A stretch of 64,000 nt of DNA from Azotobacter chroococcum (lineage in GTDB: Bacteria > Pseudomonadota > Gammaproteobacteria > Pseudomonadales > Pseudomonadaceae). Positions 54,811 through 63,771 of the stretch are shown here, one piece after another. The stretch is taken from contig NZ_SMMU01000001.1 in assembly GCF_004339665.1 (NCBI RefSeq), positions 334,192-398,191 of the forward strand, read 5' to 3'. A program made the translations under genes and the position numbers. How positions within the stretch are numbered: position 1 is the stretch's first letter; every line of letters starts with the position of its first letter. Below the pieces are notes generated by a model. It was not told the DNA's origin. It saw only the letters and a list, made by a program, of their open reading frames with translations, and did no database searches.

Positions 54811-55092
54811 CTACAGTTGTAACTGGCGGCTGATCTGCTCGATGCAGGCAGCGAGGCGCTGCTCGGCCTCGCGCAGCTGCTGGCCCTGCTGAATCAGCGG
54901 GACACAGAGGTTGAGGGCCGTCAGCACCAGCAGCTCGTCCTTGCTGGCGCCGGGAAAGCGCTGCCGGCTCTCCGCCAGACGCTCCTGGAGCAGGTCGGCG
55001 GCCTCCTGCAGGGCGCGCTCCTCGCTGGCGGAGGCCCTGACTGGGTAATCGCGCCCGAGAATCTTCAGGACACGGACGCCACTCTCCTTCAT
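54811..55092 (-). CDS. zapA: Cell division protein ZapA
   Basis: A 93-residue FtsZ-bundling protein: VRVLKILGRDYPVRASASEE at the N-terminus, then a long coiled coil from about 45 to 90. The LTALNLCVPLIQQGQQL segment is the dimer helix. It overlaps the upstream coiled-coil gene by four bases (ATGA). Confidence 0.93.
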   Translation of the reverse strand: MKESGVRVLKILGRDYPVRASASEERALQEAADLLQERLAESRQRFPGASKDELLVLTALNLCVPLIQQGQQLREAEQRLAACIEQISRQLQL

Positions 55093-55316
55093 GCGACGCT
55101 ACTGGCGCCGGCACGCTCTACCAGAGCCCGCAAACGGGCGAGCGTGGCGGCCTGCTTTTCTTCCTGTTCGAGGGCGGCCAGCTGAAGGTTGTCGTTCTCC
55201 TCCCTGGCCTGGCGCAGCTCCTGCTCAAGTTGGCTGCAGTTTTCGGCCAGCGTCCGGTTTTGTTGCAGCAGGTCGGCTACAACGCGTTCGAGTTGCGCGA
55301 GGGTCGTTTCAAACAT
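55089..55316 (-). CDS. ZapB-like coiled-coil protein (TIGR02449 type)
   Basis: A 75-residue protein, nearly all coiled coil (LAQLERVVADLLQQNRTLAE). The small coiled-coil gene before zapA is a conserved pair in pseudomonads and is thought to act in division. The start at 55316 is the natural ATG; the longer frame is rejected. Confidence 0.85.
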   Translation of the reverse strand: MFETTLAQLERVVADLLQQNRTLAENCSQLEQELRQAREENDNLQLAALEQEEKQAATLARLRALVERAGASSVA

Positions 55317-55464
55317 GGTGTTTATCGGGATCCGTGGAGAAACGGGAAGGTTATCTAAGAACACCGGCCAGCGGAAAAGTTTTTGCTTCGGGTATTGCGG
55401 CGCCGTGACGCAGCGCCTCGCCTGTCCTCTCGTGCCGGAAGGTGAAGCGATCCGAGTCCGGCAT

Positions 55465-56250
55465 TCAAGCATGCCCGAACCAGTGCAGCCAGGCCAGGCG
55501 CGCGGTCAGGGCCAGCACCACGCAGATGAACACCGGGCGGATGAACCGGGCCCCGCCGCCGATGGCGGTGCGGGCGCCCAGCCATGCGCCGGCCATCAGG
55601 GCACTGCCCATGCACAAGCCAAGCACCCAGGCCACATGGCCGGTGCCGATGAAGACGCCCAGGGCCATGGCGTTGCTGACGAAGTTCATGGTGCGCGCCA
55701 CGCCGCTGGCGCGCACCAGATCGAGCGGGTACAGCAGCAGGGTGCTGATCGTCCAGAAGGCGCCGGTACCAGGACCGATGGCGCCGTCGTAGGCCCCCAG
55801 GGCCAGACCTTGCGGCCACTGGCGCCTTTTCGCGATCGGGACATCGGGGGCGTGGGCGCTGTCCGGCGTGCGACTGAACAGCAGGTACAGCCCGCAGGCA
55901 AAGACGACGACCGGCAGCATCTGGTTGAGCCACCTGGCCGGCAGGTAATGGGTGATGGCGGCGCCCAGCAGCGCACCGAGGGCGGTGGCGACCAGTGCAC
56001 CATACCAGTGGCCGGACTGGAACAGGCCGCGGCGAATGAAGGTCAGGCTGGCGATGGCCGCACCGAAGGTGGAGCTGAGCTTGTTGGTGCCCAGCACCAG
56101 ATGCGGCGGCAGACCGGCGGTCAAGAGCGCGGGAACCGTGATCAGCCCGCCTCCGCCGGCAATCGCGTCGATGAAGCCGGCGATGAAGGCCACACCCGCC
56201 AAGACGGCAAGGGTGGCGGGGTCCATGGCGATCTCGAAGGCAAAGGGCAT
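55465..56250 (-). CDS. TSUP (TauE/SafE) family transporter
   Basis: A 261-residue inner-membrane protein with eight helices in two halves. GVAFIAGFIDAIAGGGGLITVPALL and LALGAYDGAIGPGTGAFWTI are the two repeat signatures. E. coli YfcA is the closest recalled relative; sulfite or organosulfonate export is the family theme. A second ATG at residue 9 (MDPAT) is also possible. No sulfur genes adjoin it. Confidence 0.9.
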   Translation of the reverse strand: MPFAFEIAMDPATLAVLAGVAFIAGFIDAIAGGGGLITVPALLTAGLPPHLVLGTNKLSSTFGAAIASLTFIRRGLFQSGHWYGALVATALGALLGAAITHYLPARWLNQMLPVVVFACGLYLLFSRTPDSAHAPDVPIAKRRQWPQGLALGAYDGAIGPGTGAFWTISTLLLYPLDLVRASGVARTMNFVSNAMALGVFIGTGHVAWVLGLCMGSALMAGAWLGARTAIGGGARFIRPVFICVVLALTARLAWLHWFGHA

Positions 56251-56356
56251 GGGCTGGCGCGACCTATGGGGAAAGAGCGGCGCGGATGGTAGCGCGCCGC
56301 ACCGACTGCCGCGAATGCAAGCGGGCAGATACCGGCTTTCCTGGCGGTTGTCGCCC

Positions 56357-57400
56357 TCACGGCCTGGCCGTGCGCCACAGCTCCGGCCAGTCGTCGGGGG
56401 TGCTGCCGGCACAGCGCTGCATCATCTGCGCGGACTGCAGCTGAAAACGCTCGCCGTCGAACAGCCAGCTGCCCGCGTCACCGCAATCGCCGAGGCCCCT
56501 GCCCTTCATGAAGTAGCCGAGTTCCCCGGTGCCCTCGTCGTATTCGACCCAGCCGCCGAGGCCTTCGCCGCCAAGCGGCAGGGGCTCGATGCGCAGCGGC
56601 TGCTGTGGATAGGGCGCTTCGCGGGCGACCCGGTAGAGGGCGAAGTTGCAGTTGTAGGCCGCACAGGAGGTCTGGATCAGCACCAGCGCCTCCCGCGTGT
56701 TGAGCGCATGGGCCTGCGCCTCGGGCTCCCGGCCGTCCGTGTTGGCCTCCTGCCATTCGCTGCGGGTGGCGGCCAGCACCGCCTGGGCGATGCGCTGGCG
56801 CTCGTCATCGGCCAGCGGCACGACACCGGGGAACGGACGCAGCAGCGGCAGCGGCGGCGCCTCCGGCACCTCGCGGTCGTCGCGCTCGCCAGGGCGGTAC
56901 AGCGCGCCGCGGGTGTCGAGCCGGCCCTGCACCGAGTCCATCAACAGCAGCGCCGCAGAAAGGCCCGCGAGGGAAACCTCGGCCTCCTCGCCTGTCGTCA
57001 CGTCCAGGCGCAAAGTCTCGCCATTGCGCCACTCGGCCAGCAGCGCGCGCGCCGTATCGCCCTCGCCGCGGAGGATCAGCGCGTCCTCGCCCGCCTCGCG
57101 CTGCAGGGCATCCGTCAGCGCATCCGGCAACGGGCGGTCGTCGGTCGACAGCGGGAAGTGCCCAGCCTGCCCGGCGTAGCTCAGGCGAACCCGCGGCTGG
57201 GCCTTGGGGCCGGCATCGCGGCTGACCACCAGGCGGAGCGGGCTGAAGCCGAAGGCCGCGGCGCTGATGGCCTGGCAGCTGCGCAGGTTGTCGCAGGCCA
57301 CCACCCAGTCCTTGATCTCGCGGTACAGGGGCACCGGCTCCGGCGCCGCCTGGGCGGCGCTTCCGAGCAGGATCAGGATCAGGGGCGACAGACGCGGCAT
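56357..57400 (-). CDS. DUF1176 exported protein
   Basis: A 347-residue protein with a signal peptide (MPRLSPLILILLGSAAQA-AP). DWVVACDNLRSCQA near the start and the paired-Cys segment SCAAYNCNFALYR with GLGDCGDAGSW in the C-terminal half match DUF1176. Several Cys pairs suggest periplasmic disulfides. GGAG precedes the chosen ATG; a start six codons earlier is possible. Function unknown. Confidence 0.85.
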   Translation of the reverse strand: MPRLSPLILILLGSAAQAAPEPVPLYREIKDWVVACDNLRSCQAISAAAFGFSPLRLVVSRDAGPKAQPRVRLSYAGQAGHFPLSTDDRPLPDALTDALQREAGEDALILRGEGDTARALLAEWRNGETLRLDVTTGEEAEVSLAGLSAALLLMDSVQGRLDTRGALYRPGERDDREVPEAPPLPLLRPFPGVVPLADDERQRIAQAVLAATRSEWQEANTDGREPEAQAHALNTREALVLIQTSCAAYNCNFALYRVAREAPYPQQPLRIEPLPLGGEGLGGWVEYDEGTGELGYFMKGRGLGDCGDAGSWLFDGERFQLQSAQMMQRCAGSTPDDWPELWRTARP

Positions 57401-57641
57401 GGGAACTCCGTTCTTCATGGGGCGGTTTTGCCGCGCATCTTGCGCGCCAGGCCCCGACGCCACAAGCGCGCGCCATGGATGCTTCCGGCTGCAGACCAAT
57501 GCCGGAACGCCCTCGCCCTGCGCTCGATAGCGGCATTTTTGCACCGAAACGCCAGCACTTCCCTGCTGGTACCGTCAGGATAAACAGCGGCATCCTGATC
57601 TATGCTCCCTTCGCCATAACCAAAAACCGGAGGGAACTCCC

Positions 57642-58013
57642 ATGGGTCTGTTCAGCAAGATTCTCCATTCGCTCGGTTTCGGCGCGAAAGCCAAGTCGGC
57701 AGAGGCGGCACCGTCCGCCCCCTCGGCGCCAGCCGCCCCGGCAGGCAGCGGTACGGTGGATGTGGTGGGCAAGCTGGAAGGGCTGGCGGCCGGCCATCCG
57801 GAAAAGCTCAACTGGCGAACCTCCATCGTCGACCTGCTCAAGCTGCTCGATCTGGACAGCAGCCTGCAGGCGCGCAAGGAGCTGGCCAGCGAGCTGGGCT
57901 GCCCGCCGGAGAAGATGGGCGACTCGGCGCAGATGAACATGTGGCTGCACAAGACCGTGCTGCAGAAGCTGGCGGAGAACGGCGGCAACGTACCGCCCGA
58001 GCTGCTCGACTGA
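57642..58013 (+). CDS. DUF3597 protein
   Basis: A 123-residue protein: amphipathic start MGLFSKILHSLGFG, an Ala/Pro-rich linker (18-38) and a C-terminal helical domain (VDVVGKLEGLAAGHPEKLNW through AELGCPPEKMGDSAQMNMWL), the DUF3597 signature. The domain is predicted to be a small helical bundle; role unknown. GGAGGG precedes the ATG. Confidence 0.85.
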   Translation: MGLFSKILHSLGFGAKAKSAEAAPSAPSAPAAPAGSGTVDVVGKLEGLAAGHPEKLNWRTSIVDLLKLLDLDSSLQARKELASELGCPPEKMGDSAQMNMWLHKTVLQKLAENGGNVPPELLD

Positions 58014-58119
58014 TGAGCGCGCCCGGCCGGCAGGTGCCGGCCTGCCCGCGAGGCGCTAGAATCGCCCCCTTTCGTTCCCGGGCCGGCCGGGACTCACCCC
58101 TCGCAGCGAGAGAATCGAT

Positions 58120-58818
58120 ATGGGCGCCCAGTGGAAAGCCAGACCCAAGGAAATTGCCGCCAACGCCAAGGGCAAGATCTTTGGCAAGCTGGTCAAGGAA
58201 ATCATGATTGCCGCACGCAACGGCGCGGACCCGGATATGAACCCCAAGCTGCGCCTGGCGGTGCATCAGGCCAAGAAGGCCTCGATGCCCAAGGACACCC
58301 TGGAGCGCGCGATCAAGAAGGGCGCGGGCCTCTCCGGCGAGGTGGTCAACTACGAGCGCACCATCTATGAAGGCTTCGCCCCGCACCGCGTGCCGGTGAT
58401 CGTCGAGTGCCTGACCGACAATGTGAACCGCACCGTGGCGGAAATCCGCGTGCTGTTCCGCAAGGGTCAGTTGGGCACCTCGGGCTCGGTGAGCTGGGAC
58501 TTCGACTACTTGGGCATGATCGAGGCGACCCCGGAGGGAGGCGCCGATCCAGAACTGGCCGCCATCGAGGCGGGCGCCCAGGACTTCGAGCCTGCCGAGG
58601 AAGGCGCCACCCTGTTCTACACCGAGCCGACCGACCTGGACGCGGTGTGCAAGGCGCTGCCGGAGTTCGGCTTCACCGTGCAGTCGGCCAACCTCGGCTA
58701 CAAGGCGAAGAACCCGGTGAGCCTGTCCGGCGCCGAACTCGAGGAGGTCGAGGCCTTCCTCGAAGCCCTGGACAACCACGACGACGTGCAGAACGTCTAC
58801 GTCGGCCTGAGCGCCTGA
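58120..58818 (+). CDS. YebC/PmpR-family protein
   Basis: A 232-residue three-domain protein: [20 protein letters not shown] (YeeN-like N-terminus rather than the AGHSKWxNIKHRK of YebC proper), then [17 protein letters not shown] and [14 protein letters not shown]. YebC/TACO1 proteins relieve ribosome stalling or act as regulators. The variant N-terminus suggests the YeeN paralogue group. Confidence 0.9.
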   Translation: MGAQWKARPKEIAANAKGKIFGKLVKEIMIAARNGADPDMNPKLRLAVHQAKKASMPKDTLERAIKKGAGLSGEVVNYERTIYEGFAPHRVPVIVECLTDNVNRTVAEIRVLFRKGQLGTSGSVSWDFDYLGMIEATPEGGADPELAAIEAGAQDFEPAEEGATLFYTEPTDLDAVCKALPEFGFTVQSANLGYKAKNPVSLSGAELEEVEAFLEALDNHDDVQNVYVGLSA

Positions 58819-58884
58819 GTCCTCGCCAGATCATTCCCGCGCCGCCACCCGGGAACGATCCCGAACATATCCAGGCTTGTACTA

Positions 58885-58904
58885 GCCGGAGCTGAGGCTC
58901 CGGC
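58885..58904. terminator. Hairpin between convergent genes
   Basis: GCCGGAGC and GCTCCGGC with a four-base loop, between yebC-like (plus) and the small gene at 58929 (minus). No T-run on either side. Confidence 0.45.
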
Positions 58905-58928
58905 AGCAAGTTCAGGATGCCTGGTGCC

Positions 58929-59174
58929 TCAAACTGCATTGGGCTCCCATATCAGCACGCCGTCGTCGCGGACCTCGATCACCTTGGTCAGCGCGGCCTC
59001 GGCCACCGCGTCGGCTTCGGAGGCCAGGTCGTAGCAGTGACCATTGGCCACTTGATGCACACGGGCGTTTTCGTCGACGCCACGGCGCTTGACGGCAATG
59101 ACAGCCTGGAAGGCCTTGCCTGCGGGAATGGCCGAGGAAATGGCGTCGAACTTGGTGAAATGCTTGCGGGCCAT
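58929..59174 (-). CDS. Small hypothetical protein
   Basis: An 81-residue soluble protein MARKHFTKFDAISSAIPAGK, followed by a mixed beta region (AVIAVKRRGVDENARVHQVA). CGGAGAG precedes the ATG. No recognised family. It faces the DUF3144 gene across 195 bp. Confidence 0.65.
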   Translation of the reverse strand: MARKHFTKFDAISSAIPAGKAFQAVIAVKRRGVDENARVHQVANGHCYDLASEADAVAEAALTKVIEVRDDGVLIWEPNAV

Positions 59175-59369
59175 ACGACTCTCCGTTGGTGGGCGCTATG
59201 CAGTAATGGACAACGCGAGCCGGGGAAAGCTTCGACGGTCCAGCGGCGGCTGGCTGGATTTCGCCCCAAGCATGACATCGCGGCGACATGCAACCGTTTA
59301 CTTGCAAATCCGTGCCACGTATAAACGGAACAAACTTCCACTCAACCCTTGATGCCACAGGATCCGAAC

Positions 59370-59645
59370 ATGGCCGAAAACCCGGTAAACATGGAAATCT
59401 TCGACATGGCCGATGAGTTCATCGCCGTTGCCAACCGTCTGCTCGAGGAGGAACAGAAGGATCTGGGGCAGATCAGTGCCGCTATCCGCTACGCCGCGGC
59501 CCGCTTCAGCGCCCACGAGGCCGCCTGCCGCTCCGGCGATCTGTCGGTCGACAAGGAAAAAGCCTTCAACTGGTACACCGAGCAGTTCAGCAAGATGCTG
59601 GCCGAAAACCTCGACCAGCATATCGAGATGGCCAAACAGCGCTGA
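59370..59645 (+). CDS. DUF3144 protein
   Basis: A 91-residue helical protein: MAENPVNMEIFDMADEFIAV, AAIRYAAARFSAHEA, and DKEKAFNWYTEQFSKMLAEN, the DUF3144 pattern. The start at 59370 has AGGA seven bases upstream; ATG 59352 is the alternative. Role unknown. Confidence 0.85.
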   Translation: MAENPVNMEIFDMADEFIAVANRLLEEEQKDLGQISAAIRYAAARFSAHEAACRSGDLSVDKEKAFNWYTEQFSKMLAENLDQHIEMAKQR

Positions 59646-59704
59646 ACAGGCGCCGGACAGGCGGGACTTCCGAACCCGCCTGCCGACTCCCGCAGCACGT
59701 CCCG

Positions 59705-60169
59705 TTACGCCGGCCGCCGGAATACGACCAGCTTGGCCAGCAACCTCTGCACCACCTCGCCACGCTGATTCAGCGTCAGGCTTTCCAGGGCGACGATGCC
59801 GCGATCCGGCCTGGAGCGCGACGGCGTGATCGCCTGGATGCAGCTCTCCACATGCAGGATGTCCCCCGCCCGGGTCGGCCTAGGCCAGTCGATCTCGCCG
59901 CCGGCACCGATCAGCCCGTCGGCCAGCGGCATGCCGCTGGTGACCAGCAGGCGCATGGTGATGGCCGCGGTATGCCAGCCGCTGGCGGCCAGCCCGCCGA
60001 ACAGGGTCTGCCGGGCCGCCTCGTCGTCCAGGTGAAAGGGCTGGGGGTCGAACTGCGCGGCGAAGGCCTTGAGGCCGGCCTCGTCCAGCACGAATTCGCC
60101 GCTGCGAAAGCGCGCGCCCACGGCCAGATCGTCCAGATAAAGGGTTGCTTCCCGCCGCATCTCGTTCAT
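59705..60169 (-). CDS. MaoC-family (R)-specific enoyl-CoA hydratase-like protein
   Basis: A 154-residue single hot-dog domain. The catalytic pair is in FDPQPFH (Asp41 and His46), the hydratase-2 motif. It would hydrate trans-2-enoyl-CoA or related thioesters. AAGGAG precedes the ATG. The gene stands alone, so the pathway (polyhydroxyalkanoate supply or fatty-acid degradation) is not shown. Confidence 0.88.
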   Translation of the reverse strand: MNEMRREATLYLDDLAVGARFRSGEFVLDEAGLKAFAAQFDPQPFHLDDEAARQTLFGGLAASGWHTAAITMRLLVTSGMPLADGLIGAGGEIDWPRPTRAGDILHVESCIQAITPSRSRPDRGIVALESLTLNQRGEVVQRLLAKLVVFRRPA

Positions 60170-60211
60170 GTGCACTCCTTCTGTTCCATTGCAGGCATCC
60201 TCCCATGCAGG

Positions 60212-61474
60212 CTATAGCAAGGGCATGGTGTAGGTGACGATCAGGCGGTTCTCGTCGAGGTCGTTGCCTCGGCCGTCGTTGCGCAGCGTGGCGTTGCGCC
60301 ATTGCAGGCTGAGGTTCTTGAGGACACCGCTCTGGAACACATAGTCGATGTAGGTATCGCGCTCCCACTCCTCCCCCTTGCTGCCGTCGGCCCGGCGGAT
60401 GTCGCGGCCGCTGATGTAGCGGGTCATGAAATTCAGACCGGGAATGCCCAGGGCAGCGAAGTCGTAGGTGTAGCGCACCTGCCAGGACTTCTCGCCCGGG
60501 TTGGCGAAGTCGTTCACCTGGGCGAAGTTGACCAGGTAGGGGTCGGTTCCGGTGATGTAGGCGAAGCCGGTGTCGCCGATCATCTTCTGATAGCCAAGGC
60601 CGAAGCTGTGGGCCGTCAGCTTGTAGACGAACATGGCGTTGATCGCCTTGTTGTCCACGTTGCTGTCGCCGTCGTCGGACGAGCGCGCAAAGCGCAGGTC
60701 CGTCGCCAGGGACTGCCCGGCAGCGATGGGCAGCGAATGGTTCAGGGTGAAGAAGTGCTGGTGGTAGTTGTTGTCCAGGTTGGCATAGTCATAGGCAGTG
60801 GTCAGGTTGTCACTCCACTTGTACTTGACCCCGGCGAAGTCGAACTGGTCGGTGGCATCCAGTCCCTTCATGCCCTTGTTGATCATGGTGATGTCTTCGC
60901 TGGCACTGGAATTGCGCTCAATCAGGTGGGTCAGGCGACCGACATTCAGGGTCAGGCCGTCGATCTCCTGGGAAACCAGGCTCCCACCACGGAAATAGGT
61001 GGGAAACAGGCGCGTCTCGTTGGGCATGACCGTCGGCATCTTGGGAAACAGGCTGCCGTACCGCAGCAGGCTCCTGGAGTAACGCAGCTTGAGCGTGGCG
61101 CCCACCTTGCCGTAGTCGTTGGGCACGTCGCCATCATTATGCACCGGCAGCAGGCCGGTGCCCGCCCGCCCGGGACTGGAGTCGAGGCGGATGCCCCACA
61201 TGCCGACGGCGTCGATGCCGAATCCCAAGGCGCCCTCGGTAAAACCGGACTCGTAGTTCAGCATGAAGCCCTGGGCCCATTCATCGGCATGGGACTGTCC
61301 CGTGCTGCTGCCGCCCTCCTGGCGGAAATCGCGGTTGTAGTAGTAGTTGCGTATCAGCAGGCTGGCCTTGCTGTCGGCGAAGAAATCGGCCAGCGCCAGC
61401 GAGGGCGTGCCGCCGGCCAGCGCCAGGCCGGAAAGGGAAAACACCATGCTCCGGAGATGGAAAGTCTTGAACAT
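60212..61474 (-). CDS. OprD-family outer-membrane porin
   Basis: A 420-residue 18-stranded barrel. Signal peptide ends near LALA-DFF, followed by DSKASLLIRNYYYNRDF, a classic OprD start; YGKVGATLKLRYSRSLLRYGSLFPKMPTV and DYVFQSGVLKNLSLQWRNATLR near the end. OprD-family channels take up amino acids or aromatic and other organic acids; the substrate cannot be told here. AGAAGGA precedes the ATG. Confidence 0.92.
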   Translation of the reverse strand: MFKTFHLRSMVFSLSGLALAGGTPSLALADFFADSKASLLIRNYYYNRDFRQEGGSSTGQSHADEWAQGFMLNYESGFTEGALGFGIDAVGMWGIRLDSSPGRAGTGLLPVHNDGDVPNDYGKVGATLKLRYSRSLLRYGSLFPKMPTVMPNETRLFPTYFRGGSLVSQEIDGLTLNVGRLTHLIERNSSASEDITMINKGMKGLDATDQFDFAGVKYKWSDNLTTAYDYANLDNNYHQHFFTLNHSLPIAAGQSLATDLRFARSSDDGDSNVDNKAINAMFVYKLTAHSFGLGYQKMIGDTGFAYITGTDPYLVNFAQVNDFANPGEKSWQVRYTYDFAALGIPGLNFMTRYISGRDIRRADGSKGEEWERDTYIDYVFQSGVLKNLSLQWRNATLRNDGRGNDLDENRLIVTYTMPLL

Positions 61475-62200
61475 CGCGTCGTGATCCTTCTGTTTTGTTG
61501 TTCTTGTCACGGGCACGGTGGGCATCGCCACCGCTCAGCCATGACGGGCCGCCACGCCGGGAATCGCGCAGGCAAAGGCTGCCCGTCACGCCCCATTCGG
61601 CTGAATCGGGCGAGTTCCAGTCTTGATCGGGATGTCCGGGAGACGGTCGGCGGTGCGCCTGCCTAGCGACGTGCCGGTCGCGAGCCTGGCCGTACGGACT
61701 CAGGCCCGCCCGCCCCGAGGGACAGCCGCTTCAAGCGTGCTCGATGGGAATTCGGCAGGGGCGCCGGCCAGGGCCGGAAGAAGCAAGAGCGAAAGGCTTG
61801 ACTGTTACGGCCAGGACCAGTGCGGTCGGACCGGATGGATGGCAACCGTTCAGGTCACCGCCATGACCTTCGATCGCGGGAGGCATCCCCGAGGGGATGA
61901 CGGCTTTCCGTGCTTGCATGAGTCTTTTTCCGAATGATTGTTGTGAACTCATTGCCAGAATCACTGCCCGCCGTGCGGATGGCCAGATCGCCAGCCTGGC
62001 GGGGCAGCATTAGAGTGGCGGGCGGACAGTGGCACGACAATAACGCTTGCAGCCTAATTCTGGACATTTGCGGACAGCCAACGGCCAGCGTGATTCCAAG
62101 GAAGGCGCATGCGCGCCTGCCTGCAGGAGAAGCATGACGGTCAGGGGTGGAAAAGGCCTGGCGGCTTTTCCACCCGGTCGTGAAGCGGGATGCCGGCCCG
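61475..62200. other. Long intergenic stretch
   Basis: About 725 bp between the porin start and the next small gene end. Several frames are open but none is convincing. The porin promoter should lie in the first 150 bp. A copy of the second REP family is at 62145-62175. Confidence 0.45.
62145..62175. repeat. Second REP family, copy 4
   Basis: GGGTGGAAAAGGCCTGGCGG-CTTTTCCACCC: 11-bp arms with a short centre. Same family as 44900 and 50079. Confidence 0.7.
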
Positions 62201-62461
62201 TCAGGCGGCCTGGGGGAAGAGCGGCTTACCGTGGTCAAGGCACTGGTCGACCAGCCACTTGCCGTGGGCGATGGAGGCGTGCTGGGCCTGTTCCAGCTCG
62301 GCCATGAAGGCGTATCCGAGCGGCAGGGGCAGCCGGCGGGTGGTGCGGCCTTCGGGCGTGGTGATCTGGCAACCGCCGGCCCAAGGCATCGGACTGCCCT
62401 CATGCTCCAGAACGTCGGCGGTGATGATGTGGTCGCGGTAGGTGCATTGCATCAGGGTCAT
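62201..62461 (-). CDS. Small hypothetical protein
   Basis: An 86-residue protein MTLMQCTYRDHIITADVLEH, with TTRRLPLPLGYAFMAELEQA in the middle. No signal or membrane helix. Start chosen at the ATG nearest the conserved-looking body. Function unknown; it resembles short pseudomonad proteins without a named family. The 325 bp upstream to 62787 hold no gene. Confidence 0.6.
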   Translation of the reverse strand: MTLMQCTYRDHIITADVLEHEGSPMPWAGGCQITTPEGRTTRRLPLPLGYAFMAELEQAQHASIAHGKWLVDQCLDHGKPLFPQAA

Positions 62462-62786
62462 GGTATGAACCTCGCTGTCTGCCGGCCGCCCGCCCGCCGG
62501 CCAGGGCATCCGCTGCGCTGGCCGGCCGCAGATGCGGCCCGGATGGCGCCGCCGGACTTCGACGGCTCAAGCGCCGGCAGGAATCGCTGTCCTTGCGCCT
62601 TCCTCCTGCCCTGAGAGGGGTATAGCACAGGCGATTGCCGGCGAGCCGCCGCCAGTCGGCAGCCGGCCTATAGTTGCTGGTTAGCCAGGCGACGAGGCGG
62701 GCTCTTCGTGCCCAAGCTCCGCAGCCAACCCGCCTGGCGCTCGGGCACCGCCACAACAAAACGCACCCAAGCGCGGGAGAACACGC

Positions 62787-63143
62787 ATGTCTGATATGGA
62801 TCACCGACCGGGAGTCCGCGAAGCTTACCTGGTGAAACGTCATCTCAAACTCGAAGCTCTGGATGCGGCCAGGGCCGAGGCCATCGCGCAGGAGATCAAT
62901 CGGCTGGTGGGTGTGGACAAGGTCGCGCTCGACAAGAGCAGCGGCCGTCTGGATGTTGCCTACGACGCCGCGCACCTGCGCATCGAGCAGTTGGAGGAGA
63001 TCGTGCGCAGGTACGGCAGCGATCTCGATCATGGCTGGTGGACGCACTTCAAGGAGGGCTGGTACCGCTTCACCGACCAGAATGTCAGGGACAATGCCCA
63101 GCACGAGCCTTGGTCCCACCACAGGATAATGCCCAGAAGATAG
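62787..63143 (+). CDS. Hypothetical protein with HMA-like fold
   Basis: A 118-residue protein. Residues 12-80 (AYLVKRHLKLEALDAARAEA through EEIVRRYGSDL) show the beta-alpha-beta rhythm of heavy-metal-associated domains but no CxxC, so metal binding is unlikely. A C-terminal WWTHFKEGWYRFTDQN tail follows. GGGAGAA precedes the ATG. Similar proteins are often next to cation transporters; none is here. Confidence 0.6.
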   Translation: MSDMDHRPGVREAYLVKRHLKLEALDAARAEAIAQEINRLVGVDKVALDKSSGRLDVAYDAAHLRIEQLEEIVRRYGSDLDHGWWTHFKEGWYRFTDQNVRDNAQHEPWSHHRIMPRR

Positions 63144-63281
63144 GCGGGCCGCGGGACAACCGACACCGGCACACCGCCAGGCCTCCTGCCACCGGCCTGG
63201 CGAGCCGGCGCAGCCACTGCCATGCCTTGCAAAAAGCCTTACAATCCCCGCCCTTTTCATCCCTGTAGCCGAGGACACCTC

Positions 63282-63626
63282 ATGAGCACCCTGCCACCCT
63301 GCCCCAAATGCGCTTCCGAATACACCTACGAGGACGGCACGCAGCTGGTCTGTCCGGAATGCGCCCATGAGTGGTCCGCCAACGGGACGGCCGAAGCGCC
63401 AGCCGAGGGCGACAAGGTGATCAAGGACTCGGTCGGCAACACCCTGCAGGACGGCGACACCGTTACCGTGATCAAGGATCTGAAGGTCAAGGGATCGTCC
63501 CTGGTGGTGAAGGTCGGCACCAAGGTGAAGAACATCCGCCTGTGCGACGGCGACCACGACATCGACTGCAAGATCGACGGGATCGGCGCGATGAAACTGA
63601 AGTCGGAGTTCGTGAAGAAGGTCTGA
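63282..63626 (+). CDS. yjdM: YjdM/PhnA-family zinc-ribbon protein
   Basis: A 114-residue protein: N-terminal zinc ribbon [20 protein letters not shown] then PECAHEW, followed by a small beta domain ([20 protein letters not shown]). Formerly called PhnA; it is not the phosphonoacetate hydrolase. Role unknown. GAGGACA precedes the ATG. In the frame a 20-codon extension is rejected. Confidence 0.92.
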   Translation: MSTLPPCPKCASEYTYEDGTQLVCPECAHEWSANGTAEAPAEGDKVIKDSVGNTLQDGDTVTVIKDLKVKGSSLVVKVGTKVKNIRLCDGDHDIDCKIDGIGAMKLKSEFVKKV

Positions 63627-63771
63627 CGCCTGGAAAGCAGGCACCTCGCGCTCGAGGCGCCGCGACTCCATGGACGGGGCAGCGCGCCCCATCCACGACC
63701 GCAGGTGCCACCTTCGGCGGCATCGCGGTCAAGCGCGCTCCCACAGGAAGCGGGAGCAGCCGGAAGGCCGG

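Noticed and set aside
61623-62403. Several 60-180-residue frames in the gap before 62201
   Set aside because: Low-complexity Arg/Pro/Ser composition and overlap on both strands indicate chance frames.
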